Shown: positions 1 through 17,144, counted from the stretch's first letter. The stretch is DNA of 64,000 bases from Acidipila rosea (GCF_004339725.1 NZ_SMGK01000001.1:1-64000), one strand, 5' to 3'. Made by a program: numbers and translations. Notes: a model not told the origin generated them from the letters alone.

Positions 1-96
1 CACACCCCGGTGGCGATGGAGAAGGGGCTGAGGTTTGCAATCCGCGAAGGCGGTCGCACCGTAGGCGCCGGCACCATCACTGAAATCATTAAGTAG
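1..96 (+). CDS. tuf: Elongation factor Tu, C-terminal end (partial)
   Basis: The window opens inside a reading frame that gives 31 residues ending in [14 protein letters not shown] and a TAG stop. This is the invariant carboxyl end of EF-Tu domain 3, the GTPase that brings aminoacyl-tRNA to the ribosome. The start lies outside the window. The downstream order rpmG, tRNA-Trp, secE, nusG is the classical bacterial arrangement behind a tuf gene and supports the call. Confidence 0.93.
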   Translation, partial: HTPVAMEKGLRFAIREGGRTVGAGTITEIIK

Positions 97-110
97 TCAG
101 GGCTTGGATG

Positions 111-144
111 TTGGCGGGGCGGGAAGCAGTTTCTGCTCCGCCAA
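111..144 (+). other. Hairpin between tuf and rpmG
   Basis: The 7-base arms TTGGCGG and CCGCCAA enclose a second short stem (AGCAG, CTGCT). No T-run follows, so it is unlikely to be a complete intrinsic terminator. It may be a processing site or mRNA 3' end stabiliser for the tuf transcript. Only the inverted repeat is seen; its function is inferred. Confidence 0.3.
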
Positions 145-196
145 TATCGGAAAGATGCGGCGGGCATCAATGCCCGCAATCGGTTAGGATAAACAG

Positions 197-346
197 ATGC
201 GTGAAATCGTGACATTGCAGTGCCCCGTTTGCAAGGAGCGCAATTACTCGACGACGAAGAACAAGAAGACGACCACGGGCCGCCTTGAGTTCTCGAAGTT
301 CTGCAATCGCTGCCGCAAGCATACGGATCACAAGGAAACCAAGTAG
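197..346 (+). CDS. rpmG: 50S ribosomal protein L33
   Basis: This short gene encodes 49 residues beginning [19 protein letters not shown], the typical start of bacterial L33, a small protein of the large ribosomal subunit near the E site. Two Cys pairs (CPVC near residues 9-12 and CNRC near 36-39) make it the zinc-binding, Cys-plus form. The ATG is followed by a full-length L33 and sits in the usual slot between tuf and secE. Confidence 0.95.
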   Translation: MREIVTLQCPVCKERNYSTTKNKKTTTGRLEFSKFCNRCRKHTDHKETK

Positions 347-391
347 GGTTTGCAGTCTCCGCGTTAGTGTGACGGCAGATTCTCGAATCAC

Positions 392-467
392 AGGGGCGTA
401 AGCTCAACGGTTAAACTGTCGGTCTCCAAAACCGAACTTCTCGGTTCGAATCCGAGCGCCCCTGCCA
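392..467 (+). tRNA. trnW: tRNA-Trp (anticodon CCA)
   Basis: A 76-nt cloverleaf can be folded. The acceptor arms AGGGGCG and CGCCCCT pair, the anticodon loop CTCCAAA shows anticodon CCA, the T-loop is TTCGAAT, and a 3' CCA is encoded. A tRNA-Trp between rpmG and secE is a very common arrangement in bacteria. Confidence 0.95.
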
Positions 468-517
468 ACAATAAGTGAAGCGCGGTCTTTAGTAGAAGTG
501 CCGCAGGAGTGGGCTCT

Positions 518-805
518 ATGCCCGTAGTCGAGAAAAATAAGGCCATGGCGAAAGCAGCAGCACTGCCTAATGAAGTCGGAGAGCCGAACCGCGCAGCCGG
601 ATTGCTGACCCGCACCACGGATTTCCTGAAGGATGTTCGCAGCGAGATGCGGAAAGTTGTCACCCCGTCGCGTGCCGAGGTGCAGTCCACGACCGCGATT
701 GTGATCGTGACCGTCTTCGCCTTTGCGGGATTCTTTTATGCAGTAGACACCGTACTTGGTCAGGCGCTTCAGCATCTGCTGCACTGGCTGGGCGGCGCGC
801 AGTAA
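518..805 (+). CDS. secE: Preprotein translocase subunit SecE
   Basis: The gene encodes about 95 residues: a hydrophilic N-terminal extension, an amphipathic helix with FLKDVRSEMRKVVTPSR, then one membrane segment (IVIVTVFAFAGFFYAVDTVL). This is the single-span SecE that clamps SecY in the inner membrane. I chose ATG 518 because GGAG at 506-509 lies 8 nt before it; a GTG at 509 would overlap that ribosome binding site. It lies directly upstream of nusG, as in most bacteria. Confidence 0.93.
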   Translation: MPVVEKNKAMAKAAALPNEVGEPNRAAGLLTRTTDFLKDVRSEMRKVVTPSRAEVQSTTAIVIVTVFAFAGFFYAVDTVLGQALQHLLHWLGGAQ

Positions 806-825
806 AGGGCAGAACGAGGATCTGG

Positions 826-1428
826 ATGGCAGACGAGATTCAAGACGGCAACACGGGCGAAGCGACCCCGGAGCAGCTCGGCCCCCCGGCCAATGAGAAC
901 TTCAAGTGGTATATCATCCACGCTTACTCGGGGTTTGAGCGGAAGGTTCGCGAGTCGCTCGAGGGGCGGGTTCAGGCCTTCGGTCTTCAGAACAAGATTG
1001 GCCGCGTGATGATTCCCACGGAGCCGGTGACGGAGATCGTCAACGGCAAGAAGCGGACAACGGAGAAGGTCTTTCTGCCGGGCTATGTGCTTGTCGAAAT
1101 GGATCTCGATAATGACCTCTGGCATGTCATCAAGAACACGCCGCGCGTGACGGGTTTCCTGGGCACCGGAGATAAGCCGGTTGCGTTGAGTGAGGCGGAG
1201 GTTAGCTCCATTCTCTTCCGCAGCGATGTTTCCAAGGAGAAGCCCCGGCTCAAGGTCAAGTTCGAGAAGAACGAGTCTGTGCGCATTACAGAGGGTCCGT
1301 TTGCGAACTTCAATGGAATCGTGGACGAGGTCAACGAAGATCGCGAGACGCTCAAGGTTATGGTGACGATTTTTGGTCGCTCCACTCCGGTTGAGCTTGA
1401 GTTTGGAAAAGTAGAAAAAGCAGTTTAA
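826..1428 (+). CDS. nusG: Transcription termination/antitermination protein NusG
   Basis: The 200-residue product has an acidic N-terminal tail of about 25 residues, the NGN domain starting at FKWYIIHAYSGFERKV, and a C-terminal KOW domain (EGPFANFNGIVDEV). NusG binds the RNA polymerase clamp, suppresses pausing and links polymerase to Rho or to the ribosome through S10. It lies 20 nt after secE and 49 nt before rplK, and is probably cotranscribed with both. Confidence 0.97.
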   Translation: MADEIQDGNTGEATPEQLGPPANENFKWYIIHAYSGFERKVRESLEGRVQAFGLQNKIGRVMIPTEPVTEIVNGKKRTTEKVFLPGYVLVEMDLDNDLWHVIKNTPRVTGFLGTGDKPVALSEAEVSSILFRSDVSKEKPRLKVKFEKNESVRITEGPFANFNGIVDEVNEDRETLKVMVTIFGRSTPVELEFGKVEKAV

Positions 1429-1477
1429 GTCAGTCAGTCCGCCCGTGCGGAGCTGAGAATAGAAAAGGGAATCACCA

Positions 1478-1915
1478 ATGCCTCCGACAAAGAAAGTACA
1501 GACACAGGTCAAGCTCCAGATTGAAGCCGGTAAGGCCACGCCAGCGCCGCCAGTCGGCCCCGCGCTCGGTCAGGCGCAGGTGAACATTATGGAGTTCTGC
1601 AAGCAGTTCAATGCGCGTACGCAGAACAAGGAGATGGCCGGCCTGATTATCCCGGTCGTCATCACGGTTTACGTGGACCGCACCTTCACCTTTATCACCA
1701 AGACGCCCCCGGCGGCGATCCTGCTCAAGAAGGCAGCCAATCTCGCCAAGGGTTCCGGCACGCCGAATAAGAATAAAGTCGGGACGGTAAGCGAAGCTCA
1801 GGTGCGTGAGATTGCTACCCAGAAGATGCCCGATCTGAACGCAGCCTCGGTAGAGTCGGCGATCAAGAGCATCAAGGGAACAGCGCGTTCGATGGGAATT
1901 GAAATTACCGCCTAA
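1478..1915 (+). CDS. rplK: 50S ribosomal protein L11
   Basis: The product has 145 residues, normal for L11. It shows the conserved N-terminal motif [11 protein letters not shown] and the C-terminal rRNA-binding region with [10 protein letters not shown]11 forms the GTPase-associated centre with 23S rRNA and the L10-L12 stalk. It is followed by rplA in the usual order. Confidence 0.98.
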   Translation: MPPTKKVQTQVKLQIEAGKATPAPPVGPALGQAQVNIMEFCKQFNARTQNKEMAGLIIPVVITVYVDRTFTFITKTPPAAILLKKAANLAKGSGTPNKNKVGTVSEAQVREIATQKMPDLNAASVESAIKSIKGTARSMGIEITA

Positions 1916-2023
1916 GCGTTGCGCCGCGGAGTAGTTTCAAGCATAATTAAAGACTGTGCCGTTAAGGCACCTTGACCACGGCCGGCATGCAGCAGCGCCG
2001 CGCGGTGGGAGACGGAAGGTAAT

Positions 2024-2734
2024 ATGTCGACTAAAGTAGGCAAGAATGTGGCGAAGGCGCGCGCGGCCGTAGAAGACCGCCCCTACGCAATCCAGGAAGC
2101 AGTTCCGCTTCTGCAAAAAGTTAAATTCGCAAAATTTGACGAGACCGTTGATCTTACCCTCCGCCTGGGCGTGGATCCGCGTCATGCGGACCAGATGGTC
2201 CGCGGCACGGTCGTTCTGCCGCATGGCCTGGGCAAGACGAAGCGCGTAGCTGTAATCGCCTCCGGCGAGCGTCTGCGCGATGCCGAAGCTGCCGGCGCCG
2301 ACTTTATTGGCGGCGAGGAGATGGTGGAGCGTATTCAGAAGGAAGGCTGGACCGATTTCGATGCCTTGATCGCGACCCCCGACATGATGAAGTCGGTAGG
2401 ACGTCTCGGCAAGGTGCTTGGTCCCCGCGGCCTGATGCCGAACCCAAAGACCGGAACGGTGACGACCGATGTTGCCGCAGCTGTGAAGGAAATCAAGGCT
2501 GGCAAGATCGAGTTCCGCACGGACAAGACGGCCCTGGTGCATGTCCCGGTGGGCAAGCTCTCCTTTACTCCTGAGAAGCTTATTGAAAACGCGATGACGG
2601 TGATTACCAGTGTCGTGCGTGCGAAGCCTTCGGCTGCGAAGGGTAAGTACATCAAGGGGATCACTCTCAGCTCGACCATGGGCCCTGGTATCCCGCTCGA
2701 CAACTCGGTTGCCGAGGCGGCAGCCAAGGCGTAG
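2024..2734 (+). CDS. rplA: 50S ribosomal protein L1
   Basis: The product has 236 residues, the usual L1 size, with the signature [10 protein letters not shown] in domain II and a [11 protein letters not shown] segment. L1 forms the mobile L1 stalk of the large subunit and in many bacteria represses its own rplK-rplA mRNA. The 108-nt gap before it could hold such a leader site, but I could not identify the element with confidence. Confidence 0.98.
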   Translation: MSTKVGKNVAKARAAVEDRPYAIQEAVPLLQKVKFAKFDETVDLTLRLGVDPRHADQMVRGTVVLPHGLGKTKRVAVIASGERLRDAEAAGADFIGGEEMVERIQKEGWTDFDALIATPDMMKSVGRLGKVLGPRGLMPNPKTGTVTTDVAAAVKEIKAGKIEFRTDKTALVHVPVGKLSFTPEKLIENAMTVITSVVRAKPSAAKGKYIKGITLSSTMGPGIPLDNSVAEAAAKA

Positions 2735-2857
2735 GCGGATCTCAGCTACTCGCTGCTAGCCGCTAGCGAGCTTTGCGATTGACGAATGCTCCCTGCGTGG
2801 AGAAAAAGAATTCAGGATTTTAGCTAACGGCTAGTAGCTAAAAGCTAGAGGCTACAT
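2735..2857 (+). promoter_or_regulatory. rplJ leader with CTAGC-rich repeats and hairpin
   Basis: The 123 nt between rplA and rplJ are crowded with variants of GCTAGC and TAGCTA. One perfect inverted repeat has 9-base arms TTTTAGCTA (2818-2826) and TAGCTAAAA (2835-2843) and lies 14 nt before the rplJ ATG. In other bacteria the L10-L12 complex binds the rplJ leader to repress translation. This hairpin may play that role, or the repeats may be a genomic repeat family. The arms are seen; the function is inferred. Confidence 0.45.
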
Positions 2858-3403
2858 ATGGCATTGACTAGGGCAAAAAAGGTGGAGAAGGTAGCCGGGC
2901 TCGCGAAAGAGCTCGAAGGGTCTACCAGCGCCATTATCGGTACATTCGCCAAGTTGACGGTAGCGCAGGATTTTGAGCTGCGTAAGGCGGTTCGCGGTGC
3001 GGGCGGCAAGTATCGCGTATTGAAGAACAAGCTGGCTGGACGTGCGGCGCAGGGTTCCCAGATTGAAGCAGCGCTTCAGGGGTTGAAGGGCGTTTCGTCG
3101 GTAGCCTATACGAGCGGCGATCCGGTGGCTCTGGCCAAGGCGCTCTCGACCTGGGTGGCCGAGAATGCAGAGTTCAGCTTCAAGCTGGGTATCGTCGATG
3201 GACGCGTAATTTCCATTGAAGAGATCAAGCAGCTGGCGACCATGCCGGGCAAGGAAGAGATGTTCTCGAAGCTGCTCTTCCTCATCAATGCTCCGGCGCA
3301 GCGGCTGGCAACGGTTATCAACGCAACGGGTCGCGATCTGGCCGTAGTTATCAACCAGGCGGTCGAGCAGAACAAGTTCGCCGGCGAAGCAGCCGCGAGC
3401 TAA
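2858..3403 (+). CDS. rplJ: 50S ribosomal protein L10
   Basis: The 181-residue product starts MALTRAKKVEKVAGLAKEL and contains the rRNA-binding N-domain with VRGAGGKYRVLKNKLAGRA. L10 is the base of the ribosomal stalk, and its C-terminal helix carries the L7/L12 dimers. It precedes rplL, as expected for the stalk operon. Confidence 0.97.
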   Translation: MALTRAKKVEKVAGLAKELEGSTSAIIGTFAKLTVAQDFELRKAVRGAGGKYRVLKNKLAGRAAQGSQIEAALQGLKGVSSVAYTSGDPVALAKALSTWVAENAEFSFKLGIVDGRVISIEEIKQLATMPGKEEMFSKLLFLINAPAQRLATVINATGRDLAVVINQAVEQNKFAGEAAAS

Positions 3404-3541
3404 TCAGGTTTCGCCTCATCCTTGGTTGCGGAGGGTGCCGGTCTGGGCACATCGGAAACTTCGGGGCGGAGATGGGGCATCCAGGGCAGGTGTCCTGGGC
3501 AGTAGCACCGAAAATAATTTTGTTTCAAAGCGGAGAGAGTT

Positions 3542-3919
3542 ATGGCGGATTTACAGCAGTTGGAAGAGCAGATTGTCGGGCTGAGCCTGTTGGATGCAGC
3601 AGCCCTTGTGAAGAAGCTCGAAGAGCGTCTTGGTGTGTCAGCGGCTGCGGCAGCCCCGGTGATGGTGGCAGGCGCGGGTGCGGGTGCGGCAGCTCCTGCA
3701 GTTGAAGAGAAGACCGAGTTCACCGTGATCCTCAAGGATGCGGGCGCGAACAAGATCAATACCATCAAGGCCGTACGCGAAGTCACCGCGCTGGGTCTGA
3801 AGGAAGCCAAGGACCTGGTCGACGGCGCGCCGAAGCCGTTGAAGGAGAACATCAGCAAGGAAGATGCTGAGGCGATCCGCAAGAAGTTCGACGGCGTCGC
3901 AACAGTCGAAGTCAAGTAA
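3542..3919 (+). CDS. rplL: 50S ribosomal protein L7/L12
   Basis: The product has 125 residues with three parts: an N-terminal dimerisation helix, an Ala/Gly/Val-rich hinge around residues 36-58, and the C-terminal factor-binding domain ([20 protein letters not shown]). L7/L12 recruits the translational GTPases. GGAGAGAG lies shortly before the ATG. It is the last ribosomal gene before a long non-coding gap leading to rpoB. Confidence 0.98.
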   Translation: MADLQQLEEQIVGLSLLDAAALVKKLEERLGVSAAAAAPVMVAGAGAGAAAPAVEEKTEFTVILKDAGANKINTIKAVREVTALGLKEAKDLVDGAPKPLKENISKEDAEAIRKKFDGVATVEVK

Positions 3920-4560
3920 ATCGGAGCCCCGTTCAGGGCAAGTTGCATGCCAAAGCGGAACGCGCTATCCTAAGAGTGCGTTCCGCGAGGCTGTCTTTCG
4001 CGGTAATTCTGTTCCGTCCTCTACGGCGACCTAGAGTGGCGGGCAGGCGATTATTTCAAGTCTGGCATGGGATGCCAGGGGTATCTGCAAGGCGGCGGCG
4101 GATTGCAGGTATCGCTAAAGTACGGCTGTAGGGCGGCGTTTACGCGAGAATCAGACATACTGTTCAGAACAAGTGCGCAATCCGGTTGTGACGCTCGCGG
4201 GACATCCTGTCTCGACGGGCTTTCCGCGTTTGTGTCCGCGTCCTCTGCGCAACTTCTCCCGGTCTCCCCGTCCTTTTACCTCCACCTCGCCTCTGACGTG
4301 CTTGTTGTATCGCGAGGTTGCTTGAATATGCAAGAAGGAAATGCGCAGGGCCGCTCCTGTGCTGCCTTTCATTAGCTGCATTTCGGGCTGTCGGCGCCAT
4401 TCTGCGTGTGCGGCCCGGCTGTAAGTGAGTAGTGCGCTATGTCCGGGGGAACGGGGTCTTTCCGGGCTGACAGGCGCGCAAGAAAACAGAACCTTCTGCG
4501 CTACTCGAGCAGAGCGGTTTCAGCACCAGCCCCGGGTTTCCGAGTCCTGAGGAGTTAAGC
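3920..4560 (+). other. Long non-coding interval before rpoB, with hairpin
   Basis: No convincing gene is present in this 641-nt stretch. A 9-base inverted repeat, GCGGAACGC at 3955-3963 and GCGTTCCGC at 3978-3986, lies just after rplL and has no T-run. In many bacteria the rplL-rpoB interval holds an attenuator or RNase site that lowers rpoBC expression relative to the ribosomal genes. The rest is probably rpoB leader or promoter, but I could not place a clear -35/-10 pair. Confidence 0.45.
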
Positions 4561-9042
<4,482 letters not shown>

Positions 9043-9053
9043 CGATCGATCCT

Positions 9054-9084
9054 CCACCGCCGCTTTCTCTGAGAGCGGCGGTGG
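9054..9084 (+). other. Hairpin between rpoB and rpoC
   Basis: Perfect 11-base arms CCACCGCCGCT and AGCGGCGGTGG are separated by 9 nt, starting 11 nt after the rpoB stop. No T-run follows. It is probably a processing or stability element inside the rpoBC mRNA rather than a terminator. Confidence 0.4.
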
Positions 9085-9205
9085 GGAAGATTGAAAAGAT
9101 TTAGCAGCGCAGTTTTCTTCCGCTGCATGAACAGAAATGAAGCAACGGCAGCTAAGAGCTCAGAAGGCCATTGCGCCAAACAGCTAGCTGCACAGGAGGG
9201 TCACC

Positions 9206-13396
<4,191 letters not shown>

Positions 13397-13412
13397 CACT
13401 CCGGCAGCTACA

Positions 13413-13441
13413 GAAAGGCCCGGCGAAAGCCGGGCCTTTTT
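13413..13441 (+). terminator. Intrinsic terminator after rpoC
   Basis: The 11-base arms AAAGGCCCGGC and GCCGGGCCTTT flank a GAAA tetraloop, and the 3' arm runs directly into TTTTT. This is a textbook Rho-independent terminator, placed 17 nt after the rpoC stop. Confidence 0.92.
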
Positions 13442-13577
13442 CGTAGCTGCTAGAACGGGAAGGCAGCTTGGTCCTAGTTCGTTCTTCATCGAGAAATGAT
13501 TGATCATCGACAGAGAAATGTCATACTAGCTGTAACCAAATTCAACAGTAGAGATGATTTAGCCAAAGGAGTAAAGG

Positions 13578-14777
13578 GTGGCAGCCGCCGAGAGAGGTAG
13601 CGTTATATCTGTGGACGGAGTCTCCACGCAGGCCTCGGCACCAATCCTGCCAAATCTGAGGCGGCACATCCCAGCCTTAGATGGAATGCGTGGTTTTGCT
13701 GCTATTGGCGTCGTTTTTTTTCATTATAAGACTGGTCATCATTTTAACCACGCCTGGCTAAATCTTATAACTTGGATCATGGGGTTAGGGTGGATGGGCG
13801 TGCCCTTGTTTTTTGCTCTTTCAGGTTTCCTGATTACGGGCATTCTTCATGACTCATTTAGCAAGGCCAATTGGTGGCGAAAGTTCTATCTAAAACGCTC
13901 ATTTAGAATCTTCCCACTCTACTACCTTACGTTGGCACTAATTCTAGCTGCCGATGTGGGCGTTGGACGCATGAAAGCTGCCGGGCAGACGCTGTGGATC
14001 TATGCACTGTATTTACAGAATCTCCCGTCTCTCTATCATCGTCTGAGTGAGTTTCCCTCTTACCTCTCCACTGTCCACTTGTGGAGTCTGGCAGTTGAAG
14101 AGCAATTCTATTTAATCTGGCCAATTCCACTCTTCCTAGCATGGCGGCGTTCAAGAGCGCTGCAGCTTTGTGCGATTGTTTTTATGTTGTCCTTTATGGC
14201 GAGGATTGCGTGTGTCGCCCTTCATTGCCCCATGATTGTCTATTTCAGCTTCTCTCCGTTGCGGATTGGAGAACTGTGCGCCGGAGGGTTCTTAGCGCTC
14301 GCATTGCGACAAGGAGATGCGCTGACTAGGATGATCTCAAACGTTGCACCCTATATCGCCGGAGCTTCCATCCTTGCTTTATCAGGCGTTATTTTCTGGG
14401 CTGGCACTGAAGACCGAACTGCTCCAATGATATCCATCGGTCTCACGGCGCTAAGCTGTCTCGCAGTATGCCTGATCTACTATTGTTTGCATCCCGGGCC
14501 ACTACAGCGCCTATTTAGTAATCGCATCCTTCGCTGGTTTGGGAAGATCAGCTATGGCTTATACGTGTATCACATGTTGTTCCGCCCGGTATATATTCGG
14601 ATCGTAAATCGCTATCTTCCTCATAGTAGTCATGGCCTGCAGTATCTTGCTCTAATTTCCATAGCTTTCACACTCAGCCCTCTACTAGCGGCTGCATCTT
14701 TCTATACATACGAATCATATTTTCTACATATCAAGGAAAGAGTATCGGCTTTGGGCGAGTCACGAGTGGCATCATGA
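13578..14777 (+). CDS. Acyltransferase 3 family membrane protein
   Basis: This 399-residue polytopic protein begins with the acyltransferase-3 signature around residues 31-50 (IPALDGMRGFAAIGVVFFHY), followed by about ten hydrophobic spans. Relatives (OafA, NolL, WecH) O-acylate sugars of lipopolysaccharide, exopolysaccharide or Nod factors at the inner membrane. The GTG start follows AAAGGA by 7 nt. The DNA is clearly AT-richer than the neighbouring rpo and exopolysaccharide genes, which suggests recent transfer. The acceptor is unknown. Confidence 0.85.
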   Translation: MAAAERGSVISVDGVSTQASAPILPNLRRHIPALDGMRGFAAIGVVFFHYKTGHHFNHAWLNLITWIMGLGWMGVPLFFALSGFLITGILHDSFSKANWWRKFYLKRSFRIFPLYYLTLALILAADVGVGRMKAAGQTLWIYALYLQNLPSLYHRLSEFPSYLSTVHLWSLAVEEQFYLIWPIPLFLAWRRSRALQLCAIVFMLSFMARIACVALHCPMIVYFSFSPLRIGELCAGGFLALALRQGDALTRMISNVAPYIAGASILALSGVIFWAGTEDRTAPMISIGLTALSCLAVCLIYYCLHPGPLQRLFSNRILRWFGKISYGLYVYHMLFRPVYIRIVNRYLPHSSHGLQYLALISIAFTLSPLLAAASFYTYESYFLHIKERVSALGESRVAS

Positions 14778-15130
14778 AGTTACGGCAGTCGCTGCAAAAG
14801 TGGGTAGTGGAGTGTACAAATAGATCGCTAACCGTAACCTGTACAAGCCGTTTTGACTGCGAATAATCACAAGCGATTTCATTCTGAATCTTCTAGTTTC
14901 GTCTATGCTCAGGGCTAAACCTGAATTGTCTCAACTCTGCTCGTGGAAACTCGACGTTTGCGCCCGACCAGGAATCTCAGCTCTGAACCGCATGCAAAGC
15001 AACTTCGCTGAATTCCCACTACCACATAATTTGGCATGATTGCTGTGCAGACAGCCTAAAAGTTCTGTTCGTGAATATCGGGTCTAGATCGCATTCACAT
15101 TGCTGCACCTGCGATACTAACCTCATCGCC

Positions 15131-15868
15131 ATGGAACAAACCTGCCCTAAATGTGATGGCATGGGCATGCAGGTGCTCGTGCTTCCGGATGGCACTCGAA
15201 AAGCCGAGGTCTGCGACTGCCGCCATCAGTTGCGTGTCAACCGGCTGATTGAACGCGCCCGCATTCCTAAGCGCTACGAGCACTGCACCCTTGAAAACTA
15301 CAGTTATCAAGGGCGCGACCAGTCGCTCTTTCTGGCGTGGAAGGCGGCTGACAAATTTCTAGACGGCTATCCGGCGCTCACCAAAGAATCCGGCCTGCTC
15401 TTTACCGGCTCGATCGGCATTGGTAAAACTCATCTTGCGACCGGGATTCTCAAGGCGTTGATCATGGAAAAGGGCGTCCACGGCCTCTTCTGCGACTATC
15501 GCGAACTGCTCAAGCAGGTGCAGAACTCCTACAATCCGCAGGTGGCCGCGACCGAACTCGAAGTGCTCGCGCCAGTCTTTGAGGCAGAGGTGCTTGTGAT
15601 TGACGAACTGGGCGCAGCCAAGCCGACGGATTGGGTCTGGGACACCGTCGCCCACATCCTGAACACGCGCTACAACGACAAGCGCACAACCATCATTACG
15701 ACGAATTACGCCGATGAGCGGCCTGGCGCAGGCGCCGCCAAACGCGAGGAGACTCTCGGCGACAGGATCGGGGAGCGTATGCGGTCCCGGCTCGCCGAGA
15801 TGTGCGTAACGGTAGAGATGCAGGGCGAAGACTACCGCAGGACCGCCGGGCGGGCGCGGTTCGCGTAG
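15131..15868 (+). CDS. DnaC/IstB-like AAA+ ATPase with N-terminal zinc motif
   Basis: The 245-residue product (from ATG 15131) starts with a Cys4 motif (CPKC at residues 5-8, CDC at 28-30), then an AAA+ core with Walker A GSIGIGKT (93-100), Walker B VLVIDELGA and sensor motif TIITTNY. This matches helicase loaders (DnaC, DnaI) and IstB. No transposase is adjacent, so a role in replication restart or helicase loading is likelier than transposition. A GTG at 15071 would add 20 residues; neither start has a clear ribosome binding site. Confidence 0.8.
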   Translation: MEQTCPKCDGMGMQVLVLPDGTRKAEVCDCRHQLRVNRLIERARIPKRYEHCTLENYSYQGRDQSLFLAWKAADKFLDGYPALTKESGLLFTGSIGIGKTHLATGILKALIMEKGVHGLFCDYRELLKQVQNSYNPQVAATELEVLAPVFEAEVLVIDELGAAKPTDWVWDTVAHILNTRYNDKRTTIITTNYADERPGAGAAKREETLGDRIGERMRSRLAEMCVTVEMQGEDYRRTAGRARFA

Positions 15869-15869
15869 G

Positions 15870-16001
15870 TTAAGCGGCTGCTGTAAGCAGCATGAGAATC
15901 GCTGCCGCCAGTGTCGCAGCCTGATAAACGCGGTTGGCGTTCACCTTGCGGCGCTGCTGCAGCAGGCCGGGGCCGGGGCTGAGATCGTATTCGTGTGTCA
16001 T
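15870..16001 (-). CDS. Small single-span membrane protein (43 aa)
   Basis: A 44-codon frame on the minus strand encodes a polar N-terminus (MTHEYDLSPGPGLLQQRRKV) and a C-terminal hydrophobic helix (QAATLAAAILMLLTAAA). A GCGAGG ribosome binding site lies 4 nt before the ATG. The stop is 1 nt from the stop of the convergent ATPase gene. I do not recognise the family. Topology is probably N-in with a short anchored tail. The call rests on the start signal and the membrane segment. Confidence 0.5.
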   Translation of the reverse strand: MTHEYDLSPGPGLLQQRRKVNANRVYQAATLAAAILMLLTAAA

Positions 16002-16187
16002 GGAACCTCGCTTGAAACCCTGCAAAAACGTTGGTCAATATGGAATACGCCTGGAAAGCTCTAGTGGTTTCCTGAAAATCTTTCACCCGATTTGACGCGA
16101 ATTTCCCGACAAGGATGCGAATTACGACAAAAGATTCTTCACCATTGGTAACCGAAAAGCTAACCTCCGCGTTATAAAATTTCGTGA

Positions 16188-16736
16188 ATGGCGCAGAATG
16201 GAAATCACGAACCCTCCGGCTTCCTGAGCGGGAACCAGTCTGTGGCGAAAGAGCCGCGCTCATGGATCCCCTGGATCATTGCCGGGGCAGCCGTCGTGAT
16301 TATCGTGGCAGTTCTGGTTGTTACCGGTCGTCACAAGCAGCAGGCAGCCAATCCCGGGGGAGCCGGACTGGCGCCGCCGGACGCCTACGCCGTCAGCCTT
16401 CCGATCAGCAACATTGCGATGAGCGAGTCAAGCAATCTTGCCGGAGGCAAGGTCACCTATATTGACGGGCAGATCGCGAACCATGGCAGCAAGACTGTAG
16501 AAGGGGTGACGGTTCAAATCGCCTTTCGGAATGCCCTCAACGAAATATCGCAGAAGGAAACGATGCCGCTCATGCTCATCCGCACCCATGAGCCCTATGT
16601 GGACACCCAGTCGGTGAGTGCTGCTCCGCTCAAGCCGGGGGACCACCGTGAGTTCCGGCTCATCTTCGATCACGTCGCTGACGACTGGAATCAGCAATAT
16701 CCTGAAATCAGAGTGATCGGAGTCACCGGCAAGTAG
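16188..16736 (+). CDS. Membrane-anchored protein, DUF2393-like
   Basis: The 182-residue product has a cytoplasmic head of about 26 residues, one membrane helix near residues 27-45 (IPWIIAGAAVVIIVAVLVV), and a periplasmic beta domain with YIDGQIANHGSKTVEGVTVQ. That pattern resembles DUF2393/FxLYD-type domains, which have no defined enzyme activity. It lies 27 nt before the cupredoxin gene, so the two may be cotranscribed. The family assignment is tentative. Confidence 0.6.
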   Translation: MAQNGNHEPSGFLSGNQSVAKEPRSWIPWIIAGAAVVIIVAVLVVTGRHKQQAANPGGAGLAPPDAYAVSLPISNIAMSESSNLAGGKVTYIDGQIANHGSKTVEGVTVQIAFRNALNEISQKETMPLMLIRTHEPYVDTQSVSAAPLKPGDHREFRLIFDHVADDWNQQYPEIRVIGVTGK

Positions 16737-16763
16737 GGCAGACGACAGCGGCTTTCAGCTAAA

Positions 16764-17144
16764 ATGCGGAGAGTGGCCCGAACTTTTATGAACTTCCCCT
16801 GCCGCGTTCTGCTCCTGCTTCTCCTGCCGTGTTTTCTTTTTCTGCCGGCAGAGTCTCATGCGGAGCATCCGCGTGTTATTACCATCCATGCGAAGAAGTA
16901 CGCCTTCATCCCTTCGGAAATCACCCTCAAGAAGGGCGAAACGGTCACGCTGGATCTGATATCCGAAGATGTGGCGCATGGGCTTTCAGTGAAAGAGTTG
17001 GGAATCCACGCAGATATGCCCAAGGGTCGATTGGTCAAGATAACAGTCACCCCTGATACGATCGGCGATTTCAAGGGACAGTGCTCCCGTTTCTGCGGTA
17101 CGGGGCACAGGTCAATGCACTTTGTGGTTCATGTAGTCGAGTAA
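16764..17144 (+). CDS. Secreted CuA-type cupredoxin
   Basis: The 126-residue product has a signal peptide (LLLLLLPCFLFLPAESHA) and a single cupredoxin domain. It holds a full CuA ligand set: His72 (AHGLSV), then C-x3-C-x3-H-x2-M at Cys107, Cys111, His115 and Met118. That is the binuclear copper site of cytochrome oxidase subunit II and N2O reductase, but no oxidase subunit is adjacent and the protein lacks the usual subunit II membrane helices. It may be a periplasmic electron carrier or copper chaperone. ATG 16788 is an alternative start. Confidence 0.8.
   Translation: MRRVARTFMNFPCRVLLLLLLPCFLFLPAESHAEHPRVITIHAKKYAFIPSEITLKKGETVTLDLISEDVAHGLSVKELGIHADMPKGRLVKITVTPDTIGDFKGQCSRFCGTGHRSMHFVVHVVE

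Noticed and set aside
2735-2857. CRISPR-like array
   Set aside because: The CTAGC words are short, irregularly spaced and have no uniform spacers; no cas gene is near.
15131-15868. IstB of an IS21 element
   Set aside because: No istA transposase and no terminal inverted repeats are seen on either side.
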